Shown here: piece by piece, positions 1 through 5,297 of the stretch
How positions within the stretch are numbered: position 1 is the first letter of the stretch
How the letters are laid out: each line of letters begins with the position of its first letter
Source of the DNA: Sulfurimonas sp.
Lineage (GTDB): Bacteria > Campylobacterota > Campylobacteria > Campylobacterales > Sulfurimonadaceae
Direction of reading: 5' to 3'
Length of the DNA stretch: 17,301 nucleotides
NCBI GenBank assembly: GCA_027083475.1
Contig: JALWON010000274.1
Coordinates: 1-17,301 of the forward strand
Notes under the pieces: model-generated
Database searches by the model: none
The model's input: only the letters and a program-made list of their open reading frames with translations
Told to the model about the DNA's origin: nothing
Made by a program: the position numbers and the translations under genes

Positions 1-1068
1 ACCACCTCTACCACCAACACCAGTAGACATGGCTCTTATTTCTTCATATCTTGAATCAAGATTATAATAAATGAAATACATATCCAATCCTTCACTTGGA
101 AAAATGGAAGCTACAGATTGATTGGTTGTTAATTTTATCTCTGTTATTGCAACCGTACCTCTTGTTTTACCTTGCCCAGCCAAGGCAATTAATATAGAAT
201 TTTTGGGAATAAGTTTTGCTGCTGAATTATTTAACCCCTTAATAGAGATCATATTATCTGTATTAAAAATAATTTTTTTATTTACTTCACCAGAAGAAAG
301 CCAAGGAATCTCTTTAGGTGTCCAGTATTCGTTTACTTTAGTGGAAGGAGTTCCTCCAGCTGTTAGTGAAGTTAGAGTTCCTAACTTTTTAACCTCCCAC
401 TCAACAGGAATCCTACCAAGTTCACTATCTTTAAACTCACTATGCCCAATCCCCTCAGCTAAAAGCTTTTGCATTAACCCTTTTTTGAGAAGTTGAGTCT
501 CTTCTATTCTGTTCTCAACAAAAGCGATTTTTTGATCTACAGAGCTTAGAATTTCAGCTATTTTCTTTTGTTCTTGGAGGGGTGGGAGGGGGATTCTTCC
601 ATTTTTAATATCTTTAGTAGAAATATTTGATTGTGCACCAAGAGCTGCAACATTTTTAGAATACTTTCTCCAGATTGTAAAATTTCCGTATTCAGATAAA
701 AACTTACTGTTTACATTATCTTTTAATTTTAAAAGACCAACTCTTTGATTTAATAAAAAAGTATCGTCAATATCAACTATTGCCATTCTTCCAATTAACT
801 TTTTATCAGGTGTTACATCCGTCATAGCAATCAATAAGTCACCTTTATTTACTTGATATTGTTTCAGATTATCTAATTCTGTTTTTGACCAATATTTTGC
901 TTTCTTGTAATCATATTGAAAGATACCTTTGAGTGAAATATTAGCCATAGAAATAATTGGAACACCACTATCTGTATAACCACCTGAAGAAAAAGCATAT
1001 CCATTTTGAAATTTTTCAAGAATACTGTCTAATAAAACTTCTTCCCACCCTTCAGGCAACTTACTCAC
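1..1068 (-). CDS. hsdS: Type I restriction-modification specificity subunit HsdS (partial, C-terminus off the left edge)
   Basis: This subunit gives a type I restriction-modification complex its DNA target specificity, working with HsdM and HsdR. My own translation of the minus strand is open from a GTG at 1068 to base 1, 356 residues. It starts MSKLPEGWEEVLLDSIL, the usual N-terminus of a first target recognition domain. This domain ends near residue 165 with IKNGRIPLPPLQEQKKIAEI, the conserved central helical spacer. A second recognition domain opens at LGRIPVEWEVKKLGTLTSLT and includes RGTVAITE and TTNQSVASI, typical of the family. The GTG start overlaps the stop of an upstream 15-codon mini-ORF (GTGA), so translation is probably coupled. 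A stop codon lies 12 codons upstream in the same frame, so no much longer start is possible. The distal part of the second domain and the final repeat are outside the window. Confidence 0.93.
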   Translation of the reverse strand, partial: MSKLPEGWEEVLLDSILEKFQNGYAFSSGGYTDSGVPIISMANISLKGIFQYDYKKAKYWSKTELDNLKQYQVNKGDLLIAMTDVTPDKKLIGRMAIVDIDDTFLLNQRVGLLKLKDNVNSKFLSEYGNFTIWRKYSKNVAALGAQSNISTKDIKNGRIPLPPLQEQKKIAEILSSVDQKIAFVENRIEETQLLKKGLMQKLLAEGIGHSEFKDSELGRIPVEWEVKKLGTLTSLTAGGTPSTKVNEYWTPKEIPWLSSGEVNKKIIFNTDNMISIKGLNNSAAKLIPKNSILIALAGQGKTRGTVAITEIKLTTNQSVASIFPSEGLDMYFIYYNLDSRYEEIRAMSTGVGGRGG

Positions 1069-1112
1069 GACACAAACCCCAACTCTTTTAATTTTTCGAT
1101 TTTATTTTTCAT
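1065..1112 (-). pseudogene. 15-codon mini-ORF resembling a leftover HsdM C-terminus
   Basis: A tiny ORF reads MKNKIEKLKELGFVS. Its ATG overlaps the toxin-like gene's stop (ATGA), and its TGA overlaps the hsdS GTG start (GTGA). Its last residues, LKELGF, match the end of HsdM in this same operon (LRELGF), and the DNA shares 13 identical bases (1074-1086 and 1602-1614 on the plus strand). The simplest reading is that this is the original or duplicated 3' tail of hsdM, now separated from hsdM by the toxin-like gene and kept as a coupling stub that passes ribosomes to hsdS. Whether the peptide itself does anything is unknown. It is too short to be a convincing antitoxin. Confidence 0.5.
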
Positions 1113-1597
1113 ATCTTTACTTTTATATCTTTTTGTGTTATACTTTTCGTACAATTTTCCTTCGGGATCGTCCCTTCTTTTGAAGGGCAAAAATCTTCTT
1201 CAAATATCAAGTTGAACAGCTTCTTTTTTAAACATATAAAATCATTTTGATTTATTTTACCAATTTTTTTGATAAATCGTTTGGAACTAAACAATCTATG
1301 TTGCACAAGCAAAGCAGTGCTCATTTGTCCTTTTATAAACTCAAATTGAAAGTAAAAGCTTCCTTCTCTTAAAGTTGTAGAGAGTGGAATACCTAAAAAC
1401 ATATCATTCGTATATCTTTTTACTACTAAAACAGGTCTTTGAAATTTATTACCCTTTCCATTTTGTTCAAAACCTATATTTTCGCCTATTTTTAACCAAA
1501 AGATATCCCTCTCTTTAAAATAAACCTTTTTTTTAGTTTTTTCTGTGATTTGTTTAACATCATTCCATTGATCTAGTTTTAAAGATTTATCATACAT
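1109..1597 (-). CDS. PemK/MazF-family toxin-like protein encoded between hsdM and hsdS
   Basis: The 162-residue protein resembles the PemK/MazF family, whose studied members are mRNA-cleaving endoribonuclease toxins with an SH3-like barrel. Features seen are a lead-in at 25-40 (KVYFKERDIFWLKIG), GFEQNGKGNKFQRPVLVVKRY at about 43-63, FLGIPLST at about 68-75, and a later TALLVQHRL-SSKR-KKIGKI stretch. These follow the longer family variant with an N-terminal extension of about 25 residues rather than short MazF (about 110 residues). The C-terminal tail after about residue 135 is polar and not conserved in my memory. It starts one base after the hsdM stop, and its stop overlaps the next mini-ORF, so it is cotranscribed with the modification genes. 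No antitoxin gene is visible beside it. Ribonuclease activity is inferred from the family. A non-toxic accessory role is possible. Confidence 0.75.
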   Translation of the reverse strand: MYDKSLKLDQWNDVKQITEKTKKKVYFKERDIFWLKIGENIGFEQNGKGNKFQRPVLVVKRYTNDMFLGIPLSTTLREGSFYFQFEFIKGQMSTALLVQHRLFSSKRFIKKIGKINQNDFICLKKKLFNLIFEEDFCPSKEGTIPKENCTKSITQKDIKVKI

Positions 1598-1598
1598 T

Positions 1599-3284
1599 TT
1601 AAAACCCCAACTCTCTCAAAAAGCCACCCAGCTTACTATCTATCTCTTTCTCTTTAGCCTCGATCTCACTTATACGACCAAGCACTGCGTTTATATCTAC
1701 TATAACTTCTTCGTCACTTGTGTCTATATAACGAGCGATATTGAGATTGTAGTCATTCTCTTGTATCTCTTTTCTATCTACTAGACGGATATATTTTTCA
1801 TTTTGTGAGGTTAAAACCTCAGCCCCGAGATTTTGCCCAACATCTGGGGTTTGGACTTTAGTCCAATTTTTATTTTCAAGTTTTTGTGGGACTGAAGTCC
1901 CATCCCCATTTGTTTCTTGAGTATTTGGGGTTTGGACTTTAGTCCAAATATCATAAGCTTCAACAATCTTAGCGATATGTTCACTCGCTAAACTATTTTG
2001 ATTTTTACCCTCTTTGTACTCATTTGAAGCGTCTATAAATATGACTCTGTTTTTTAAATGTTCAGGTTTTGATTTGTTTATGATTATAATGCTTGCAGGT
2101 ATGCCAGTGTTGTAAAAGAGTTTTTCAGGTAACCCAATAATGGCTTCTATGAGATCGTTTTTGAGTAAACCTTCACGGATTTTTCCCTCACTGCCTCCAC
2201 GAAACAAAACCCCATGAGGTAAGACTATGCCCATTTTACCATTCTGTTTTAAAACACTCACCATGTGCTGCAAAAATGCAAAATCCCCATAACCACGAGG
2301 AGGTATGCCGTATTTGAAACGACCATACTCGTCAGAGACTTTCACTTTATACTTTGGTGTAATGGTTTTACCCTTAGCATCTGTTTTTAAGTCACTCTCA
2401 GCAGCTTCCCACCACTCTTTTAAACTAAAAGGTGGATTTGCTATCACTCTGTCAAATGTCTCTAGCTCACCGTTTATAATATGCTTTGGACTTCCAAGTG
2501 TGTCACCTTTGCGAATATCACTATCTTTAAAGTTATGCACAATCATGTTAATTTTACAGATAGCCCAAGTTCCAAGGTTTTTCTCTTGACCTTTTAAAGT
2601 ACAGTCCACAAACTCACCGACCATGCCACCATGAGCTGCAATATATTTTGCAGACTCTATGAGCATACCGCCACTTCCACAAGTTGGGTCATAAACACTA
2701 TTGCCAGCTTCAGGTTTTATGAGTTGCACTAAAAGTTGCACAACCTCTTTAGGCGTATAAAATTCTCCACCCTTTTTACCACCAGCATCCGCAAACTCTC
2801 GTATGAGATACTCATAGGCATTACCAAGTATGTCTGGGTTTTCTAAGTCGGCATTTGCAAGGGAGTGTTTGTTAAAGTGGTTCAGTAGTCGTGAGAGAAG
2901 GGTGTCGGGGAGTTTTTCGCTATCACCAAAGTGAACAGTAGTCATAACACCTTCAAGTGAAGAGTTATGTTCTTCAATAGCACTAAATGCTTGATCTATA
3001 GCTTGCCCAATATTCTCACTCTTTTTTGTAATGTTAGCCCACCAAGCAACTTGAGGAACATAAAACCTATGAAAATCTTCGTCCTCTATAGCCTCTTCAA
3101 GTGGAATGCCTTCTTGCTCAGCTGCAATCTGAGCCTCCTCAAAGAACTGATCACTAGCACGTTTTAAAAAGAGAAGCCCAAATATGTAGTTCTTAAAGTC
3201 AGAGCTGTCAATATGCCCCCGCATAATATTCGCCGAATCCCAAAGCCAAGATTCTAAAGTTTCTAAATTTAATTTTTCTGCCAT
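1599..3284 (-). CDS. hsdM: Type I restriction-modification DNA methyltransferase subunit HsdM
   Basis: This is the N6-adenine methyltransferase subunit of a type I system, using S-adenosylmethionine and acting with HsdS. The 561 residues contain an HsdM N-terminal helical domain (about 9-140), the lead-in GEFYTPKEVVQLLVQL (173-188), AdoMet motif I DPTCGSGG (199-206) and catalytic motif IV NPPF (283-286). The end, GGFLRELGF, is a usual HsdM tail. The start ATG has an AAAGG Shine-Dalgarno seven bases upstream, and a TATAAT box lies at 3311-3316. The family is usually about 500-530 residues. Here residues about 447-493 form an extra low-conservation segment containing WTKVQTP twice, encoded by a palindrome cluster inserted in frame, just before the conserved IQENDYNLNIARYIDT region. 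The methyltransferase core is intact, so I expect a working enzyme. The toxin-like gene follows after one base. Confidence 0.96.
   Translation of the reverse strand: MAEKLNLETLESWLWDSANIMRGHIDSSDFKNYIFGLLFLKRASDQFFEEAQIAAEQEGIPLEEAIEDEDFHRFYVPQVAWWANITKKSENIGQAIDQAFSAIEEHNSSLEGVMTTVHFGDSEKLPDTLLSRLLNHFNKHSLANADLENPDILGNAYEYLIREFADAGGKKGGEFYTPKEVVQLLVQLIKPEAGNSVYDPTCGSGGMLIESAKYIAAHGGMVGEFVDCTLKGQEKNLGTWAICKINMIVHNFKDSDIRKGDTLGSPKHIINGELETFDRVIANPPFSLKEWWEAAESDLKTDAKGKTITPKYKVKVSDEYGRFKYGIPPRGYGDFAFLQHMVSVLKQNGKMGIVLPHGVLFRGGSEGKIREGLLKNDLIEAIIGLPEKLFYNTGIPASIIIINKSKPEHLKNRVIFIDASNEYKEGKNQNSLASEHIAKIVEAYDIWTKVQTPNTQETNGDGTSVPQKLENKNWTKVQTPDVGQNLGAEVLTSQNEKYIRLVDRKEIQENDYNLNIARYIDTSDEEVIVDINAVLGRISEIEAKEKEIDSKLGGFLRELGF
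1806..1947. repeat. Cluster of four 16-bp palindromes inside hsdM (REP-like, two-unit array)
   Basis: Four perfect inverted repeats, each with 7-base arms and a 2-base centre, lie at 1806-1821 (TGAGGTTAAAACCTCA), 1851-1866 and 1932-1947 (both TTGGACTTTAGTCCAA), and 1887-1902 (TGGGACTGAAGTCCCA). Start-to-start spacings are 45, 36 and 45 bases, so the array is two copies of an 81-base unit. Each unit is a variable palindrome, then a CCCC...GGGG pair about 25 bases apart, then TTGGACTTTAGTCCAA. All spacings are multiples of three, and the array is translated without stops as part of HsdM (residues about 447-493). The layout resembles REP/BIME-type or small hairpin mobile repeats. I cannot tell whether other copies exist in the genome. 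Confidence 0.8.
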
Positions 3285-3290
3285 ATGTGA

Positions 3291-3316
3291 CCTTTTGAAT
3301 GATTAAGTTGATTATA
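3291..3316 (-). promoter_or_regulatory. hsdM promoter -10 box and ribosome binding site
   Basis: On the minus strand, TATAAT lies at 3316-3311, about 27 bases before the hsdM ATG, and AAAGG lies at 3295-3291, seven bases before it. I see no good -35 box. The short gap between ssrA and hsdM (3285-3365) holds this promoter and no clear terminator for ssrA, so some read-through into the modification operon is possible. Confidence 0.55.
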
Positions 3317-3365
3317 CCGTTTTTTAGAAAGAAATAGAAAAATATAGGTGATTTTATATGAAAAA

Positions 3366-3743
3366 TGGTGGAGACGTGCGGGATCGAACCGCAGTCCTAA
3401 AGCTGACTATCTACAACGTCTACATGCTTAGAGAAGTTGTTAAAATCTTATCTTGCTTCACACAACTTGCAAAGCTACACAAGACCAGCCTCGTTGATTC
3501 GTAAAGAGCTGAGACAAACTCTTTATATATCTACATAGGGGTTATACTTCAAATCCTACTTATCTAGAGTCCATAGGTGAAGCAGCCCGTCCTCGTAACG
3601 AGGGGGTAAAACTTAAGCTACTGCTAAAGCTGGGCGATAGTTTGTATTGTTTGCGTTTAAGCAATTGTGAGCCGTATAACGGAAGTGCTCAGTCCGACAT
3701 GCAGTCATAGACCATCAGCTCCAGTCGAAGCCATGTCGTCCCC
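3366..3743 (-). ncRNA. ssrA: Transfer-messenger RNA (tmRNA), 378 nt
   Basis: This RNA rescues stalled ribosomes in trans-translation and adds a degradation tag. The 5' end reads GGGGACGACATGGCTTCGAC and the 3' end TTCGATCCCGCACGTCTCCA followed by CCA, both hallmark tmRNA ends. GGGGACG pairs with CGTCTCC to form the acceptor stem (one G-U pair), and CCA is encoded. An internal tag reading frame lies at 3654-3613. The length fits one-piece bacterial tmRNA. The CCA end lies 82 bases before the hsdM start. The 3' ends of ssrA genes are favoured integration sites, which suits the accessory operon found here. Confidence 0.97.
3613..3654 (-). CDS. tmRNA-encoded proteolysis tag ANNTNYRPALAVA
   Basis: Within the tmRNA, the resume codon GCA at 3654-3652 begins the frame A-N-N-T-N-Y-R-P-A-L-A-V-A followed by TAA. 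It starts with alanine and ends in small hydrophobic residues, as tags recognised by ClpXP-type proteases do. The ANN...PA..A pattern is similar to the tags I recall from Campylobacter and Helicobacter. The upstream TTAAAC would correspond to the usual region before the resume codon. Confidence 0.88.
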   Translation of the reverse strand, partial: ANNTNYRPALAVA

Positions 3744-3752
3744 ATAGTTAAA

Positions 3753-3758
3753 ATTATA
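3753..3758 (-). promoter_or_regulatory. ssrA promoter -10 box
   Basis: The minus strand reads GCTATAATTTTAACTATGGGG running into the mature tmRNA 5' end, with TATAAT at 3758-3753, ten bases before it. A weak TTAACA (3783-3778) lies at an overlong spacing of 19, so the -35 is uncertain. Confidence 0.55.
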
Positions 3759-3790
3759 GCAAATTATTGAGATGCTTTGTTAAATAAGTT

Positions 3791-3896
3791 CTTCCGTAGG
3801 CTATTTTTTCTTCAGACAAGGCGGAGATGAACGAAGCAAACTTTTGTTTGTGAGTTTATCGACAACGAAGTATGGAGGAAAAAGAGTCAACGGAAG
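3791..3896. repeat. Imperfect terminal inverted repeat element between ssrA and tRNA-Phe (MITE-like or long hairpin)
   Basis: Bases 3791-3817 and 3870-3896 are inverted repeats matching at 21 of 27 positions. They begin CTTCCGT and end ACGGAAG, with a shared T-rich/A-rich core. A second small hairpin (CAAAC, TTTT, GTTTG) sits near the centre at about 3837-3850. The right end of the repeat touches the encoded CCA end of the first tRNA-Phe at 3897. No ORF fits inside. It could be a small non-autonomous element, or an RNA hairpin downstream of the tRNA transcript. I see no obvious target-site duplication. Confidence 0.55.
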
Positions 3897-3972
3897 TGGT
3901 GGCCAATCTCGGAATCGAACCAAGGACACACTGATTTTCAGTCAGTTGCTCTACCGACTGAGCTAATTGGCC
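3897..3972 (-). tRNA. tRNA-Phe (anticodon GAA), downstream copy
   Basis: The minus strand folds as a full cloverleaf. Acceptor GGCCAAT pairs with ATTGGCC, the discriminator is A, and CCA is encoded. The anticodon stem ACTGA/TCAGT carries the loop CTGAAAA, giving GAA (phenylalanine). The T arm is CTTGG, TTCGATT, CCGAG. It is 76 bases long and identical to the copy at 4003-4078, 30 bases upstream, so both probably come from one transcript. Confidence 0.96.
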
Positions 3973-4002
3973 ACGGTAATTTTTATAAAATCTTTAAAAG
4001 AG

Positions 4003-4078
4003 TGGTGGCCAATCTCGGAATCGAACCAAGGACACACTGATTTTCAGTCAGTTGCTCTACCGACTGAGCTAATTGGCC
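4003..4078 (-). tRNA. tRNA-Phe (anticodon GAA), promoter-proximal copy
   Basis: This is an identical 76-base cloverleaf to the neighbouring copy, with GAA anticodon, encoded CCA and an intact GGCCAAT acceptor. A TATAAT promoter lies 18 bases upstream, so this copy is transcribed first. The perfect identity suggests a recent tandem duplication or gene conversion. Confidence 0.96.
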
Positions 4079-4095
4079 ATCTTTTAAAGAGCGAA

Positions 4096-4124
4096 ATTAT
4101 AGCCAGTGTGTACTGAAAGTAAAC
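4096..4124 (-). promoter_or_regulatory. tRNA-Phe promoter
   Basis: The minus strand has GTTTAC (4124-4119), 17 bases, then TATAAT (4101-4096), placing transcription start near 4089 and the tRNA 5' end at 4078. The -10 is perfect; the -35 is poor, which is common in this bacterial group. Confidence 0.6.
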
Positions 4125-4129
4125 TTATG

Positions 4130-5194
4130 CTATCTAATTTTCAGGCTTATAATCAATGCCAGTATGTTAGAAAGCACAGCAATAATCCAAAAACGCACAA
4201 TGATTTTATTCTCCGCCCAATTTTTCATCTCAAAATGGTGATGAATAGGTGCCATAAGAAAAACACGCTTTTTACGAAGTTTGTAACTGCCCACCTGTAA
4301 AATCACCGATAATGTTTCAATAACAAAAATGGAACCAATCAACAAGAGTAAAATTTCACTTTTAGAAATAATTGCCAAATAGCCTAAAAATGCCCCAACA
4401 GTAAGCGAACCACTGTCTCCCATAAAAACTTCTGCCGGGTGACAGTTGTACCATAAAAAGCCTGTAAGTGCCCCAACAAGTGCACTTGCAATAATCACAA
4501 CTTCTCCCACTTGAAAATTTGGCATTAACAGATACGCACTGAGTTTAGCATTTCCAATAATATAGATAATAACAGAAAAACTTGCAAGTGCTGTAATAGA
4601 AGGTACTGTTGCAAGTCCATCAAGTCCATCTGTAAGATTGACGGCATTTGATGCTGAAATGATTACAAGCACCCATAAAACAATCGCAAATACCCCCATA
4701 TCAAAGAGAGGCGATTTCAAAAATGGCACATAAAGGTCTGTATTAAAATCAGTAAAAAGACACAAATATGAGGCAATAATCAGTGCAGAAACTATCTGTA
4801 ACAGAAGTTTTGTTCTTGCCTTAAAACCTGCAAGATTTTCATTTTTTTTGATTTTTGCATAATCATCTTGAAACCCAATAAGCGTAAAAAGCACAAGTGT
4901 GAGTAATCCTCCAAGTGCAAAAAGATTACTCAATTTTACTGTTAAGAGCGAGGCGACAACACTTGCCCCTATAAAAACGACACCTCCCATAGTAGGTGTT
5001 GAGATTTTTTCTTGATGTCTCTGCGGTGCCCAATGGTTAATGGGTTGGACACTTGATGTTTTTTGTGCCCACTCAATAAACTTAGGCAACAAAAAGAGTG
5101 TTAAAAAAAGTGCAATAAAAAAAGAAAAACCGGAACGAATAGTAATGTAGCCTAAAATATTAATGTCAAAATATTCGTGTAAATAATAAAGCAA
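4130..5194 (-). CDS. mraY: Phospho-N-acetylmuramoyl-pentapeptide transferase MraY
   Basis: This membrane enzyme transfers phospho-MurNAc-pentapeptide from UDP to undecaprenyl phosphate, making lipid I for peptidoglycan. The 354 residues have about ten hydrophobic segments and all the key cytoplasmic motifs: PTMGG (67-71), the Mg-site pair DD (110-111), NLTDGLDGL (186-194), MGDSGS (258-263) and the HHH cluster (318-320). The length is normal. The start is TTG at 5194, supported by AGGA six bases upstream and by the usual family beginning MLYYL. The gene diverges from gpmI, and a promoter lies at 5223-5251. Downstream, on the same strand, come the tRNA-Phe genes rather than another cell-wall gene such as murD. 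It is certainly MraY. Confidence 0.98.
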   Translation of the reverse strand: MLYYLHEYFDINILGYITIRSGFSFFIALFLTLFLLPKFIEWAQKTSSVQPINHWAPQRHQEKISTPTMGGVVFIGASVVASLLTVKLSNLFALGGLLTLVLFTLIGFQDDYAKIKKNENLAGFKARTKLLLQIVSALIIASYLCLFTDFNTDLYVPFLKSPLFDMGVFAIVLWVLVIISASNAVNLTDGLDGLATVPSITALASFSVIIYIIGNAKLSAYLLMPNFQVGEVVIIASALVGALTGFLWYNCHPAEVFMGDSGSLTVGAFLGYLAIISKSEILLLLIGSIFVIETLSVILQVGSYKLRKKRVFLMAPIHHHFEMKNWAENKIIVRFWIIAVLSNILALIISLKIR

Positions 5195-5222
5195 AAAGAG
5201 TCCTAATGAATTTTATTGATGT

Positions 5223-5251
5223 ATTATAGTAGATAGATGCTTATTATCCAA
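5223..5251 (-). promoter_or_regulatory. mraY promoter
   Basis: The minus strand has TTGGAT (5251-5246), a 17-base spacer, then TATAAT (5228-5223), followed by the AGGA ribosome site at 5204-5201 and the TTG start. This is the best two-box promoter in the window. Confidence 0.7.
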
Positions 5252-5258
5252 TTTATTG

Positions 5259-5264
5259 TATACT
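5259..5264 (+). promoter_or_regulatory. Possible gpmI promoter -10 box
   Basis: TATACT lies about 34 bases before the preferred TTG start of gpmI, with no clear -35. It overlaps the alternative upstream TTG at 5256, which argues that the longer start is not used. Confidence 0.4.
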
Positions 5265-5297
5265 TTTTACAAAATAACGATTGAGGAAAAGAAAGTT

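Noticed and set aside
122..496. A 124-codon plus-strand ORF with hydrophobic stretches
   Set aside because: It lies opposite hsdS, whose minus-strand translation is open and recognisable across the whole region. The plus-strand frame has no family resemblance.
1845..1946. Possible frameshift or fusion in hsdM because of the odd WTKVQTP segment
   Set aside because: Both flanks are in the same frame with conserved HsdM sequence, and the inserted length is a multiple of three, so the gene is lengthened, not broken.
1806..1947. Regular repeats that could be a small CRISPR array
   Set aside because: The repeats are short palindromes with 20-29 base gaps, of two alternating types, and lie in an open hsdM frame. 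No cas genes are nearby.
3318..3365. ssrA terminator candidate (T-runs after CCA)
   Set aside because: No stem precedes the T-runs apart from the tmRNA acceptor itself, so I cannot support an intrinsic terminator.
4106..4300. Plus-strand ORF between the tRNA promoter and mraY
   Set aside because: It is antisense to the mraY 3' end, and has no ribosome site or family resemblance.
5256..5297. Upstream TTG start adding 14 residues to gpmI
   Set aside because: The extension overlaps the likely -10 box, lacks a ribosome site and is not typical of the family.
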